A stretch of DNA of 64,000 nucleotides, taken from positions 69,273,510 through 69,337,509 of the forward strand of contig NC_037093.1 of NCBI RefSeq assembly GCF_002994745.2. Reading direction: 5' to 3'. Below, piece by piece: positions 35,701 through 48,693 of the stretch. How positions within the stretch are numbered: the first letter of the stretch is position 1; each line of letters starts with the position of its first letter. This DNA comes from Rosa chinensis. Its lineage: Eukaryota > Streptophyta > Magnoliopsida > Rosales > Rosaceae. Below the pieces are notes generated by a model. That model made no database searches. It saw nothing but the letters and a program-made list of their open reading frames with translations, and was not told the origin of the DNA. The translations under genes were made by a program, and so were the position numbers.

Positions 35701-38700
35701 ATATCTGTTGTTCATTTGAATGGTGCAATGATTTTATTTTTTCTTTATTTTTTATATTTATAATAACGTTCTTGATTTCTCTGGTTTCGGTAAATATACA
35801 GAATCCAAAATTTGACCACATTTCCTTTAAGTAAATGTTTCAAGGATATTAGATTTGTTTTACATTGACCATTGCTAGGAGTATTCCTATTGGGAAAGTA
35901 AATTAGGTTTTGGTTGGTTGCTCTAATTTCTTCAACCATGAACTTCAAGCTTTGTTTAAAACGTTGTTGTTAAGATGACATCAGTGGGATTGGGTTATGC
36001 TTGAAGCTTAATGAGATGAACTACTTTTTGTGTTGTGCTACTACAAGTCTTTTGTATAATGTCTGATATTGGTACTTGTTGACGACCATTATTTAGATCA
36101 CTGTTGAGAAAACCATCTTGGAGCAAAGCAATAGTCGTTATGAGCTTCAGGGTGAATATGTATTGCCCGGCAGTCGAGATCGCAACCCTGCTGAGAAGGA
36201 AAGGGGAGGTTTATTGAAAAGAGCGATGGCTGGGAATCTGGGTAGTGTCATATCTTCTATGGGAAGGTGGAGAATGAGACTAGAAGTTCCTAGAGCTGAG
36301 GTTGCTGAGATGCTTCCCCTTGCCAGACTTGTTTCTCGAAGTACAGATCCCGCTGTTCACTCAAGATCAAAGGTTGTATCCCACTCAATTTAGTCTAGCC
36401 AAAACAACAATTTTGTTAAAATAGTACCCAAGTGTAATAGACTTGCAGTGATTATGAAACTATTGAATCTACTACATATCACATCCTAAACCTATTCTGC
36501 CTATACATTTATTTATTTTTCTCTCTTTTCCGTTAAGACTTGCTAACTTTTTCTTGTAAAACTATTGTTTGATTTCACCGGCAATCTTTTTCTCTTTTCC
36601 TAATCAAAGGATTGAATCTGCTTTCATAAGTTCTAATTCTTGGATTGTACAATTTCACTTTTAAAACGAAACAACGAGAAAAACACTGATTGTACATGTT
36701 TCTGTGGCCCTTGCATGCAGGACCTGTTTGTTCAAAGCTTGCAGTCGGTTGGATTATATACAGAAAGTCTCAAAGAACTGCTTGAGGTACTTTTTGGAGG
36801 AAAGATCATATGTCCATTCTTATTTTAAATGTGTAGCTCTTGAATTCCCATCACGTGGTGGACATGAAATTGGAATATGATGCCTTTAAACAGACCTAAT
36901 AAAATAGCAATTATGACCCAAGAAGTGTTAAGTAAGCTGCATACCTAAAAGTCAGGCATGCCCTGCCCCAGGTTAAGGCAACCAAGGCGACCCTCCAGGG
37001 CCCAACCAGCTAGGACCACATCCAAAAGAAATATATTTTTTATTTCTCAATACAATTTATTTAGTGAAATATCGCCTTACAGGATCCAAAATTATACATT
37101 ACGGTATGGATTTTGAAGCAGTAATTATTAGTAATTTCTTGTCAACTGTGCTATTTATGAAGCAATGCCATTTTTTATACTCATCATTGTGTAACATTGT
37201 TTTCTCAATTTTCAATGGAAGTTTTGCACCATCCTATTTCCTTGTACCAGCTGACTTTGCTAAAGTCATTTGTGAGGGTACCTTGTTTGTTTTTGTGTCA
37301 GTTTATATATCATGGTGTTCCATCTTCGGAGTTTGTTTGGACCTTTTAAACCTTACAGATGATGTGATTCCAGGACCAGAATTATATGTATATATATAAT
37401 TGATTTCATATCCTATTTCAGGTTATACGGGGACATTATACCCCATTAAATGAAGTTATTCTGGAAGATGATCTTCCAGGTTTAACTGAGCTCAGAGGTA
37501 GCTGGCATGGCTCTCTTGATGCAAGCGGAGGTGGCAATGGGGACACAATGGTATGTATCTTTCAATTTTGTAGCGGTGCCAAGTTCAAATATCAAACACT
37601 ATTGTCTATAGAGTACAGGGATGAATATGAAAATCGCAAAGATATTTAGTTTTGGACAATTGCTTGTTGGGACAGAAATAATGGAAAATGCTACGAAGTT
37701 GTGCATTAATACTACAAAGTATGACCACTTTCATTTTGGATTTTGCTCCTCGATACTTTTAATTTAATCTCAGTTTAAGGGGAAAACCAACTTCATCTAA
37801 GGTAATAGGATTACTCTCTTCCTAGTCCACTTAGGAATTGTAAGTTTTTGATCTGGAAAACATAGCCACCACGACTTGGTTCTGGCATATAAGCTTTGTC
37901 CTCTAACAATTGGCTTTATCAATGTGTGTTTTTTGTCAGGCAGAATTTGATTTTCATGGGGATGACTGGGAGTGGGGAACCTACAAAACTCAGCGCGTTC
38001 TGGCAGTAGGTGCATACAGCAATGATGATGGTTTGCGCCTGGAAAAGATCTTTATTCAGAAAGACAACGCCACAGTCCATGCAGATGGGACTTTGTTAGG
38101 GCCGAAAACAAATCTACACTTTGCTGTTTTGAACTTTCCTGTTAGTCTAGTTCCCACTGTGATTCAGGTCATTGAATCTTCTGCTACTGATGCTGTTCAA
38201 TCTCTACGGCAATTTTTAGCACCAATTAGAGGCATACTGCACATGGAAGGCGATCTTAGAGGGAGTCTTGCGAAACCAGAATGTGATGTGCAAGTAAGGC
38301 TCCTGGATGGTGCCGTTGGGGGGATTGATCTCGGACGAGCTGAAATTGTTGCTTCCCTCACCTCAACCAGTCGTTTTCTGTTCAATGCAAAATTTGAACC
38401 AATCATCCAAACTGGGCATGTACACATTCAGGGAAGCATACCTGTTACTTTTGTTCAGAATAACATGTTAGAGGAAGAAGATTTAGAAAAAGATAAAAGC
38501 CGAGCTACTTCCTGGGACCATGGTTGGGTGAAGGAAAGAGGCAGGGGGTCTAGCGATGATGCCAGTGAAAAGAAACTTCCAAGAGAGAGGAATGAAGAAG
38601 GCTGGGATACCGGATTAGCTGAAAGCCTTAAAGGTTTAAACTGGAACATATTAGATGTAGGGGAAGTCAGAATAGATGCTGATATAAAAGATGGGGGCAT

Positions 38701-41599
38701 GATGATGTTAACTGCTTTATCTCCTTATGCTAAATGGCTTCAGGGCAATGCCGACATCATGCTTCAGGTAGGTATTTTGTGGTTCTGTAATTTCTTAAAC
38801 TGTTGGCTCCCCCACCTCCCGCCCTAGCTCTGTTATGTTTAAGTTCGGTATATATCGATTTTCTGAGGATACGATATGAAATAAACAGGTCAGAGGCACA
38901 GTTGAACAACCAGTGCTGGATGGATATGCATCCTTCCACAGGGCATCTATATCATCACCGGTTCTCTGGAAACCACTTACAAATTTCGGTGGCACAGTTC
39001 ATGTGAAATCAAATAGGTTATGCATCACTTCATTGGAGAGTAGAGTAAGTAGAAGGGGTAAGCTGTTTGTCAAGGGAAACCTGCCCCTTAGAACAAGTGA
39101 AGCATCCCTTGGAGATAAAATTGACTTGAAATGTGAAGTTCTGGAAGTGCGGGCAAAAAATATTTTAAGGTGCTGATCTGAATTTCGTATAAATGTATCT
39201 TTTAAGTTTAAGTTCATTCACATCATAAATTAGGTTAGTTTTTGGGTTCATATGCTGGTTATAATTTTCAACTTTTCCAATTTGATGATGTTGGTCTTGA
39301 ATTTTTTAATGGTTCTTGTGTTCTAATTACGTATTTGGAAAAGAAAAAAGAAAAAGACAAACAAACAAACAAACAAAGCAAGGAAGAAAGAAGAGATGAT
39401 ATATCCTTATTCTGGGGGGTCGTTCTTTTTCCTTTCATAGAAGTTAATCCATGTTTATTTGCTGTCTTAGTTGCGTGTTTCTTTTTATGCTGCCCAAAGA
39501 AAACTGATGTCTTACCTAAATTCAGTGCCCAGGTTGACACTCAGATGCAGATAACTGGTTCCATATTGCAACCAAACATCTCTGGAAGTATTAAATTGAG
39601 CCATGGTGAAGCATATTTGCCACACGATAAGGGTAGTGGGGCTGCCCCCAATAGATTGGCAACAAATGAACCTAGGCTTCCTAGTACAGGTGTTGATCGA
39701 GCAGTTGCCTCGAGATATGTTTCACGGTTTTTCAGTTCACAACCTGCTGCTTCATGGACAAAATTCCCTCAACCTTCAGGTAAGGCATTAGTTTGACAGT
39801 TTCTCATTAGTTCAATGGTGGAGCTTATGAGCTGGTTCTGATATTTTAGTAGATGGAATGTTTATTTGGTATATACAATTAGTAAAATTTTTCGATGACT
39901 GCAAACTCTGCTTGATTTAACCTTTTACTTTCTGGACAGTAGCGGTTAAGCAAGCAGTACAGGAGATGGAGCAAGTGAACATTAAACCGAATGTAGATAT
40001 TCAACTTAGTGATTTGAAGCTTGTTCTAGGACCAGAGCTGAGGATTGTATATCCTTTAATTCTAAATTTTGCTGTTAGTGGAGAGCTAGAGTTAAATGGT
40101 CCAGCTCATCCCAAATCGATAAAACCTAGAGGCATCTTAACTTTTGAAAATGGTGATGTCAATCTTGTCGCTACTCAGGTGAGTGATTTATCTGGTTGGA
40201 GTACAAGCTTATCCTTGTACTGCTTCGTTTCTTTGTCTCTCTACTTTGGCCTTGTTTTTCTGTAGCATCTTGAGAGCAACCTTTCCAATTTCAGGTGAGG
40301 CTCAGGCAAGAGCATCTGAATATTGCAAAGTTTGAGCCTGAACATGGATTAGATCCAATGCTAGATCTAGTTTTAGTGGGGTCTGAGTGGCAATTCAGGA
40401 TTCAAAGTCGAGCCAGCAACTGGCAGGAAAAACTGGTTGTGACCTCCACCCGTTCTGTGGAACAGGACGCTCTCTCACCTACTGAGGTATATTTTCTCAT
40501 GTTGGCAATTCATTTTCAGTTCCTTCTGTAATGCATGAAATGATAGTCCAATATATGATTTGCACTATGTAATTGGATATAACTATATAAGATAGACATA
40601 GAAAGCTGCATGTAAACTATGTTGCTGGAATCATTTGTTAAAATGCAAGCCATGTTTTTTTCAATCATTTCTATCAGTTTCAGAACCTTTTGTTTCTCCT
40701 GAAGTTCTGCTTTAGTTAATACTTGGAAATGCAGAAGTTAGTTGAAGTTTTCATTACCTGGAACTATAGCCAATTTAATCTGATCCATTTGTTCATTATA
40801 CATAGGCTGCTAGAGTCTTTGAAAGTCAATTGGCAGAGTCCATCTTGGAAGGTGATGGGCAGCTTGCATTTCAAAAGCTTGCAACTACAACACTTGAAAA
40901 ACTAATGCCGAGGATAGAAGGGAAGGGAGAGTTTGGTCAGGCAAGGTGGAGGCTAGTGTATGCACCACAGATCCCTAGCTTGCTTTCTGTTGATCCTACT
41001 GTGGATCCTCTGAAATCCTTGGCCAGTAATATTTCATTTGGTACAGAAGTTGAAGTCCAACTTGGGAAACGTCTTCAGGTATTTTTTCAAGCACTCCTTA
41101 ATCTGCTTTCGATATTGCAACTCACATTTGATTCTACTGAATTTTTATTTTATTTTTGCTATTTGTTATTATTTAGAATATTGTGTCACTTGAACAAGGG
41201 AATTGTGATAATTAATTAATAAACATTTCAGAGGGTTACTTTTATAATATCTATCATTGTCTTATGTGAACCGAGTTTACGAGCAGTTTACCTTGTAATC
41301 CTATAGTGTGGGTAGAGAAAATGTTGAATAGATGAATACTAACGACACTTATTCAGTCTTAAATGATGTTAGACATAGACAATTGCCAGATATTGTCACT
41401 TTTTAGCTTTGAATATTGTTATGATCATATAAGAGATTATTGTCTCCTCCAGGCCTCAATTGTTCGACAAATGAAGGACTCGGAAATGGCAATGCAATGG
41501 ACATTGATCTACCAGCTTACCAGCCGCCTGCGTGTTCTGCTACAGTCTGCTCCTTCAAAACGCCTCATTTTTGAATATTCTGCAACATCTCAGGATTAA
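26768..41599 (+). CDS. TIC236: TIC236/EMB2410, TamB-like chloroplast inner-envelope import protein
   Basis: TIC236 bridges TOC75 and the TIC complex during chloroplast protein import; it is essential in Arabidopsis (emb2410). Exons: 26768-28689, 28943-29141, 29260-29319, 29650-29754, 30216-30356, 30715-30777, 31535-31765, 31870-31953, 32250-32407, 33221-33749, 34412-34582, 34697-34756, 35272-35394, 36097-36372, 36721-36786, 37422-37550, 37940-38767, 38889-39169, 39526-39779, 39940-40178, 40295-40486, 40806-41078, 41453-41599. They sum to 2177 codons without a break (2176 aa; Arabidopsis is about the same size). The N-terminus is a plastid transit region. A membrane anchor lies at about residues 108-125 (VFVAVISGVCLLVWYG). 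Exon 1 has a polar, low-conservation stretch. Then come long beta-rich repeats and a C-terminal TamB/DUF490 domain (EGKGEFGQARWRLVYAPQIP, ending FEYSATSQD). The start ATG is the one giving MSGKLHCPFLG. Intron 9 carries an LTR-like insertion. Confidence 0.96.
32515..33095 (-). mobile_element. LTR-like insertion in TIC236 intron 9, antisense to the gene
   Basis: Intron 9 is unusually long (32408-33220) and contains a segment with retrotransposon-LTR character. On the minus strand it starts about TGTTGTGAATTTGGCTCG and has a clear TATA box (CTATAAATAGGGCTGCAG, about 32820-32840). Downstream is the block complementary to GAGGTTCGACAAAAACTTTGCCTACGTCC, wording common in plant LTR leaders. Ends and target duplication are not certain; ATAAG or CTTAT-like motifs flank it. 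It seems tolerated because it is removed with the intron. Confidence 0.5.
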
Positions 41600-42066
41600 T
41601 CTGCTAGCCACTATACTTTTAGCTGTGAACCAGATTCAAGTGTTCACTTGTAGCTTTTAAATCTCCGTAGTGTCAGTTGTACATATCATACTATTTTTTG
41701 CTCAAAATTAAATGAGCCCCCTTTGTAAGTTCACCATGTTGACTTTGTACATAGTTCGATATATCATCAATGAAAGAAAATTAACAGTTCTAAGTCTCAA
41801 TTGCAATACATCAATGATTTCTACTACCTTAGAGAAAACTCTGATTTCCTTGCATTTCATATCTCTATTTCCCTCCTCAACTAGTCTCTCGGCTCTCTTT
41901 TAAGTCAATGTGGGATTTCTCAAAAACTCTCAAGAATGGAATGTCTATTGCATCTTCTTCACAAACCCAAAGAAACAAATATAACGGAACTTGGAGCTAA
42001 AATTTGTTCAAAGGTATACAAATTTCTCAAGTTTTGCACTAGTGGGACAAGAAACCAAGTATGCAG
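41600..42066. other. Convergent 3' region between TIC236 and the PPD5-like gene
   Basis: The two genes end tail to tail 467 bp apart. The interval is AT-rich, with AATAAA-like words (for example near 41700-41780) suitable for both 3' UTRs. No additional gene is visible. Confidence 0.6.
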
Positions 42067-42567
42067 TCACCAAAATCTCCATGGATCCTTGAATGGAGGA
42101 ACATAGTTTTCTGTGGGAGGGAGAAGGTGAAATGAATCTACAGTCTTTTGCAAGATAGGTCCCATCTGCATCACAGAAAGTTCATCAATCATAATCTGTA
42201 GGCAAAGAAGATATAAACAACAGTAAATTCAACAGCTGCTATGTAAGTAAATTGGCCATTCAATTGTAAGGTCTGTGAACATGTTTGCTTAAAGAACCCC
42301 GGGAGTCATCATATTAATGTGTTGCACACATAGATCTAACAGTTGGTATGCCAAGTGAGGCTAACGGTGAGGAAGGTAAGCGAGGCCCGCGTTAATGTAA
42401 ATGAGACTAATGATGCGCATATATAGTGAGGCTAACGGGGCCTCCTCAAGCAAGGGTAAACATATAGAAAGATATCGTATGTTATTCCAACCTCGGAACT
42501 TTCTCCTAAAACCGTGTTTTACCAATGGTGATATTATGGCATAGGAGAATTTCATTAAAAAAGTGTT

Positions 42568-42608
<41 letters not shown>

Positions 42609-44790
42609 ATGTTCCACTGCTTGTTGAGAGTTGAAGCGTTGATACAGTACAAATAACCTGCAATTAAGATTCTGTAAGCTACGGTAAGAGGTTTAAGGTT
42701 GCAATAGTAACTCATGAAAAATTAAAGACATTGCCCATGGTATGTTTTAGCCAAAACGCGACTAGTAATACAACACGAAATTTTGCGGTAGAATAGATGT
42801 ACAGAGAAGAAGCATTTGCCCCACCATCTCGTTCGGTTGTTGAAGCCACATAGTGCCGGTAACTGTTAGATTCTTGAGCCTGCACGAGTCATAACTGCTG
42901 TAAGAATCATGAAGAAACCATGCAGTCTGAAGTTATAATTCTACTGAAAATGCTGCTAGAAAGAAGACATACAGTTTTTGTGGGTGCTTTGCGGACAAGG
43001 TACTCAAAATTCCAATATGGCTGACCATCAATCTGAGGAATAAACAATGGCTCAAGCTTCATATGTACCAAGTAGGTTTTACAAGGATGGTTTCAGCGAC
43101 ACAAACCAAATGAAGGGGTTGGAAAACTTACTTGACTAGTATGTGCATCAAGAACTGAACTCTCAGCCATTCGCTGAGTTGAGGTAACCCGCTGCAAGAA
43201 ATTATAACCGTTGCACTGGAATCAGAACCTAGATTTTCTGAGAATCTAAGGTCAGGGATGCTCTATAATGGCTAAGGTTCTGAAGATCACTTTTGACATA
43301 ATCTTGTCCTAGTTAAACTTCAAAAGGAAAAGTCTCACAAGATGATGATCACATTTGTTACTTGTACAGTAGACTTTTATTTCTATGTAATCAAGAAAAG
43401 ATGTCTGCTAATCAGCCTTAAAACAGAATGCTATAAAAAAAAAAAAAAGAGCTAGGTGGAACAATACCAATGCAGACTTGTCAGCCAAAACAGAATCAGC
43501 AACATCTTTTGCAGTCCAGGTACTCTTGTCCGGTGATTTTATGATCTTTGAATTTGGGGGACCTATCTGAATCAGACAAAACTAGATAACAGCCCTTCAA
43601 TAATAACCAAAGGGGATTGCAGCACTAAACCAAAAGTGATATTTATCAGGAGTTACCGAAATGGAAATGATGAGATTATCGATAATGTCAACACGCTCAG
43701 AGACAATGCGCAGGCGTGCATCAGCTGTACAACATAGAAAACAAATTCAGTAAGTATTGAGCATAGGATCCATGATGATAAGTGGTATCGTATATCAATT
43801 TTCAAAGACTTTTCATGTAAAGCTGACTTACGAGATAATGGAGCAGCTGAGGAATAGCGTTCCGGCTTTCTCGATTCCACCCTTAAAGTAGATGAAAAGA
43901 GTCAGGTCCCTACATGCACTATATGCGAGCAATAATGACAAAGAATTCAACTAGTTTGCTTCTGTGCTAACAAAACGAAAACAGAGTCCAACTGAAAACT
44001 ATCTATATTGGAGTTTATTGTGAAGAAAACAATAAGCAATTGAAAAGGTTGTGAGCACAAATGACTAATTAGCATCAAGTTTCCGTTCTTATTCACATTA
44101 GTTCCTCCATGCCACGACAACCATGCATAGGCCTTATTGGGCTTACCATTTGAAGATGACCTTCTTAGATTGCAACTCCACCGGGTAGAGATAAGAATAA
44201 GAATTTATGTCATCAGCAAACGAAGCCATTTTCACATCTTCTTCTGCAAGGGACCCTGCAATGCCAGTTCGATCAGTTGACAATTGTTAACCTTTAGCAA
44301 AATCTTTGATGTGTTTTTTTGTATAATAATTGCATACGTGCGTGCAGCATATATAGTTCGTTCCAAAATATAATAAAAACCAAAAAAAAAAAAAAACATT
44401 TTCTTTAAACCCCTCTAGAGAGGCAAAGTATGAGCTAATTACCTGAAGATGGCAAAACTGTTAAGAGTGGAGAAGAAAGGCCAAACAGCAATAACTCTCT
44501 TCTGCAAAACCCATTTTGGAAATAGGGTTTTGAGCATGGTTCAAGTAGTCTGCATTTGCTCTGCTGGTGCACCACTGTTCTGTTGTGCTCTCTAAGGCAC
44601 AATACTAAGAATTTAGGAAGATAAAAAGTAGAAACAGAGCGAAGACCACATCCATAAATAAAAGAAGAAAGATGAAGTAGGTTCAAGTGCACAAGAAGAG
44701 AGATGAAGAGTACCTGAAGAAGAAGAGGTTTGGAGGAACAAGAAAGTGATTGGATGTGAAGAGAGAAAGAGAGGGAGAGAGAATAACCAT
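42067..44790 (-). CDS. PPD5: PsbP-domain thylakoid-lumen protein (PPD5-like)
   Basis: Eleven exons on the minus strand, listed 5' to 3': 44790-44714, 44591-44443, 44255-44147, 43881-43832, 43724-43657, 43566-43468, 43191-43132, 43032-42973, 42879-42825, 42657-42608, 42165-42067. They join in frame to 291 aa. The N-terminus MVILSPSLSLFTSNHF is a Ser-rich plastid transit peptide. Next comes a twin-arginine lumen signal (RRELLLFGLSSPLL, about residues 56-69), so Tat-pathway delivery to the lumen is likely. The PsbP domain follows, with NSYSYLYPVEL, RIVSERVDIIDNLIISISIGPPNS and DGQPYWNFEYLVRKAP, and the chain ends PPFKDPWRFW as in the family. PsbP-like proteins associate with photosystems, and several PPDs act in assembly. 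Head-to-head pairing with a CID5-like gene supports PPD5 over PPD4. A CT microsatellite starts 5 bp into intron 10. Confidence 0.88.
42571..42605. repeat. (AG)n microsatellite beside a PPD5 splice donor
   Basis: About 17 AG units lie within the last intron of the PPD5-like gene. On the coding strand the intron starts GTACTCTCTCT, so the repeat begins at donor position +5. Failure to splice would add a Ser-Leu tail instead of the conserved C-terminus. Confidence 0.9.
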
Positions 44791-46001
44791 TATTGATATT
44801 GATAGCTCTCTCTCTCTTTGCTTCTCTGTAGCTTTCCTCTTCTAATTGCTTCCCTCCTGTTAGCTCATCCACACAACATATTTCTTTCTTTTGGCTGTTA
44901 AAAACAAAACCGTTTTAACAGCCCAAAGCCAGGTTCTATTTCTATTTTATGGCATTTAGAGAAGGAAGGTAGAAATAAAAATATTATTTCTCAAAAAAAA
45001 AAGAAAGAAAAAAAAAAAAAGTGTTATGACCACTAAAATAGAGGCACGTAATGCAGGGGCGTTTGGGTCAAAGATGAGGTCCGCGTCATGAAGCAAAGCA
45101 AAGGAAGCAAGGGATTGATTGGGCAAGTAAGTCTCGGAGAATCCTGATCACTGCCTCCCGCCCCGCCCCGCTCCCAAGTACAACTGTAGAAGGAAATCAG
45201 GGGATCGCGATCTCCAAACCTACCTTAGGGTTTCGAATTCAACATCGGTGAGCTTCCTTCCTTTCCTTTCCTTTCCTTTAAGCGTTTTCTTTTTCTTGAT
45301 CGTCTTTTGCTTTCCAATCCTCATGATCCGTTAGGGTTTACTTTCTTTTTCCTATCAAATTCATTACTTTTTTTTCTTCTTCCCGGTTTGCAATTTCTCG
45401 ATGAATATATATATATATATATATACATACATACATACATGTGTTTGTGTAGAGCTGTAGGTGACGGAATTTCAGGTTTTGTTGTACTGGATTTTGCTGT
45501 ACGGATTTTGTTTAGACTTAATCTTGATCCGGATGTTATTAATTTGAGATTCGTTTCTTGAAGAAAATGGATTTGAATTCGGTGATCTGGTCTTGTATGT
45601 GTTTGATCTTCTTCTTATGTATGTAAGAGCTAGGATTTGTTGTTTCATTAACAAGCACTTGCTCAATTTTTACCCTTTGGGATTCCAGGAATTTATAATT
45701 TACTTTGTTTAGTAGTTTTCAGAGGATTAGTAATTTGCATGTATAGAGATCAGTCTTCTTTTTTTCTTTTCACCATGAAAGATTAAGGATATTAAGCTAT
45801 GTCTATCACACCTGCACCATGCAGCTTACTCTTTTGAGTAACTTCCAAGTGAAGTAAGAAGCAACACTGGATTATCTCTTTTTAAAATGTTCCATATGTC
45901 TTCATTCTTCCGTGAATATTATTGGATCTTGTTTTCTAATAGCTGGTTTACATTTTTTTTTTTCTTTTCCCAGTAGCAGTCAAGTTTTATGAACTAAGGC
46001 C
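44791..46001. promoter_or_regulatory. Shared divergent promoter region of PPD5-like and CID5-like genes
   Basis: The two start codons face away from each other across 1.2 kb. The right part includes a likely CID5 leader intron: donor ACATCG|GTGAGC near 45247 and acceptor ttcccag near 45973. This leaves only about 350-400 bp of true intergenic DNA around 44880-45200. An AT/ACAT microsatellite at about 45405-45440 lies inside the leader intron. Individual promoter elements were not assigned. Confidence 0.5.
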
Positions 46002-47281
46002 ATGAAGCCGGGAGTATCTTCTTTGAATCCATATGCAGCAGCATACATTCCCCTCTCCAAAAGGGAGGCAGATGATAGAACTTTTGTGACATCCAAAGAA
46101 TCTAGCCGCACCAATGATCCACTCTGGTTTGGGGCCCCTCAGAATATGACCCACAATCAAAACCATAGCAAAGCTTATCTTGGATCTGATTCCCCTGCTA
46201 CTGCTGCACTTCTCAGTCCAAAGGCGTTTGCTCTAAACAACTACCCTGCCCATGGTTCTTATGGTTCATCGTCACAGAATGTGAATGAAGTGACAGCAAA
46301 TGAGGAATTTGATATGGATTTGGAATATCTTCAGATGGCATTTCCTGGTATATCTGATCAGTCTCTTGCTGATGTTTACTTGGCGAACAAGGGGGACCTG
46401 GAAGCTACCATTGACATGCTGAACCAACTTGAGGTATCTTTCATTTTCCATTGGGGAGTTTTTAGATTTCATATTGTAGGAGAATGTACATTATCCTCCA
46501 CCAATTGTTCATCTACTGTTATGTCGTTAATACTTAAGGGCTGCTTGCAATGTGGAAACAATGGAATCATTTAGGTATCCTTGTTTATTTATAGCAATTC
46601 ATGCTTTATTATCATAAGGTGTCATATATAAAAGGTCAAAACTGGAGTCTATTTGAAGCATGAACTGTACAGGTGGTGTCACGTGTGTCAAATTTCATAA
46701 AAAATCAAGGCAGGCTCTCCCTTTCCTTTGGCATTTTTCTATTGCATATATATTTGACTGGGTTTTTGTTGTGCGATTGGCTTATAGTAGTAATACTTTT
46801 ATGTCCACATACACCACATTTCTTTGATATGATGGAAATTATATTCATTAGTGTTAGATTGCTTATGATTTACTTATTTAAGTAACTTTTCCACAGTTAT
46901 AGTGGAGAGGTAGTTAAACTGTGTGTCTTGAGCATATACTGTCTTGATAAACTACAAGAGGGGGATGGTGTTGGATGGCTAGAATGCACAACTTTTTGTT
47001 CTTATGGTTATTAACATAGCTCAGGAATAAAGTCTTATCATTTCAGTTGATGCGTATTATTCACCTTCAGTATAATTCTTCAAGAATACTTTAATATTTA
47101 CATTTGCCAGTTGATATAACAATGAGTTCAACTCTTATTACAGTTCTACACAGTCGAGTCTTCTGAAAGTCTTCCAGACACTTTGGACATTGGAGATGTT
47201 TCTGAATCTGGGTTGTCACCAAATTCTGCATGGAAACTGAAGAATGTAGCAGGTGAAGCCAGTGGTTCACCCAAATCTTAG
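46002..47281 (+). CDS. CID5: PAM2/CUE-domain protein, CID5-like (polyadenylate-binding protein interactor)
   Basis: Two exons, 46002-46433 and 47144-47281, join in frame to 189 aa. Residues about 5-20 (SSLNPYAAAYIPLSKR) are a textbook PAM2 motif, which binds the MLLE/PABC domain of poly(A)-binding proteins. Residues about 103-144 form a CUE-like ubiquitin-binding fold (MDLEYLQMAFPGISDQSLADVY, then NKGDLEATIDML). This PAM2 plus CUE order defines the plant CID5/CID6/CID7-type proteins. The length fits CID5/CID6. The neighbour is a PPD5-like gene on the opposite strand, as I recall for Arabidopsis CID5 (IPD1). Cytosolic role in mRNA or ubiquitin-linked control is inferred from the domains. Confidence 0.9.
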
Positions 47282-48693
47282 CTCCTATCATCTCCTGTTT
47301 GACTTTGTGGAGACAAAAAATGTCGAAGTGTTTTGCTTTTACATGTTTGGTTATGGGTAAAAAGTATATAAAATAGAGGATATCTTCTCTTGGGGCATCA
47401 TGCACACACATAGTTTGACAATGGTTGTATAGCTCTAGATGTTTGTTCTCAATCTTCTCATTTCCTAGACCCCTTTGTGTTTCTATGGGCCAGAAGCTCA
47501 TTGTGCGGTTGTCCATGCAGCTTGCGGATTTTTTTGAAATGAAAGTGATATGTCACTCAACTGTGAAGTAAATTGTGCAATCGATCATTTGTTAATGCAT
47601 CTCTCGCTGTTGATTCGTATTCTTGACACCCAAAATATTATGGTTCATTTATCTCAGCATGAAACAGGTAACCAACCACCATATTGCACAGCAACAATTC
47701 TATATAAACACAATCTGCACGGCAAGAAGTTTAATGTACACAACCTAATCATTTCGTTTAGGGATGCTACAATAGGAGGCCTGCAAGGAACTGAGATCAA
47801 GCACGCTCTTCTTGAAGTTACTCAAAGCAGTGTTGAAAACAGAGGTGAAAGACTACCTTATTACACTTGGTTGTACAAGGAAGAATAAGAGCAGAAGGGA
47901 TTAGAATTTCGGATAGCATAATGGGGAGGATCGGCCAGAAAAACTGTTGAAGAGAAGGAAGAAGACTAGAAAAACGGGACAAGGTTCATTTTGCATCTCA
48001 TTGCTGAACTCTACAGGGTGAAGACTGCTACATTGGAGTCGGATGTTCTTGCAAGCGGTGTATTAAACCTGTATGATGAAATAGCCAAACTGAAGCATTA
48101 GATAAACAAAGAGTGAACTTGGTAAGTGACTGAATTCCATGAAGTTTTTCATAAGCTATACATGGAAGAGTTCCAGAGAAAAGAAGAAGCTAACCCATTG
48201 TGCTTATTGGACTCTTTTTGGGAGTGTTAATCTCAAAAGCTAGACGTAGACCAAAATTGGAGAAGTGACGCATTTTCTTGAACTTTATTGTTGATGGCTC
48301 GGCTGAGCGTCTGGGATAACTTGTATTATAGATGGGACTCATGGGAGTCATAGGACCTTGGGGCTTTGGGATTTCCAAGTGAGGTTACGAATTCTTGCCC
48401 AAAAAAAGGGGAAAAAAAAAGAGTCGAACTACGTCGATAATTGATTGAAAGTAGGTTTTGAATTTCTCAATTCTTTTGCTAGCAGTCTAGGTTGCCTAGA
48501 TTTAAATTTTCAGGAATTTAAACAGGGCTCATAGCTCTAAACGAGTTGTAAGAACCGAATACGGAATTAAATAAAGTAGAAGTTGATTTTGACACATTTT
48601 GTTTTGAGTCACACCAATGAAAAGTTCTCTTGTCACAAACAATATTTAATAGAAATTGTTATAGAGGAAATTTTGTTGAATCTAAGCCAAAGA
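47282..48693. other. 3' flank of CID5 and intergenic DNA; no confident gene
   Basis: 47282-47550 should hold the CID5 3' UTR. A 112-codon ORF at 47550-47888 and a second open stretch near 47990-48105 (including ATLESDVLASGVLNLYDEIA) have no recognisable domain and are separated by stops. They may be the relic of a gene, but I cannot name it. The remainder is AT-rich. Confidence 0.35.

Noticed and set aside
35272..36372. Missing small exon in TIC236 between exons 13 and 14
   Set aside because: My memory of the Arabidopsis protein has a few extra residues here, but the two exons join in frame and no extra exon with splice sites is visible, so I left the model as is.
36830..37400. 111-codon ORF in TIC236 intron 15
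   Set aside because: Hydrophobic, AT-rich frame inside an intron, without domain or start context.
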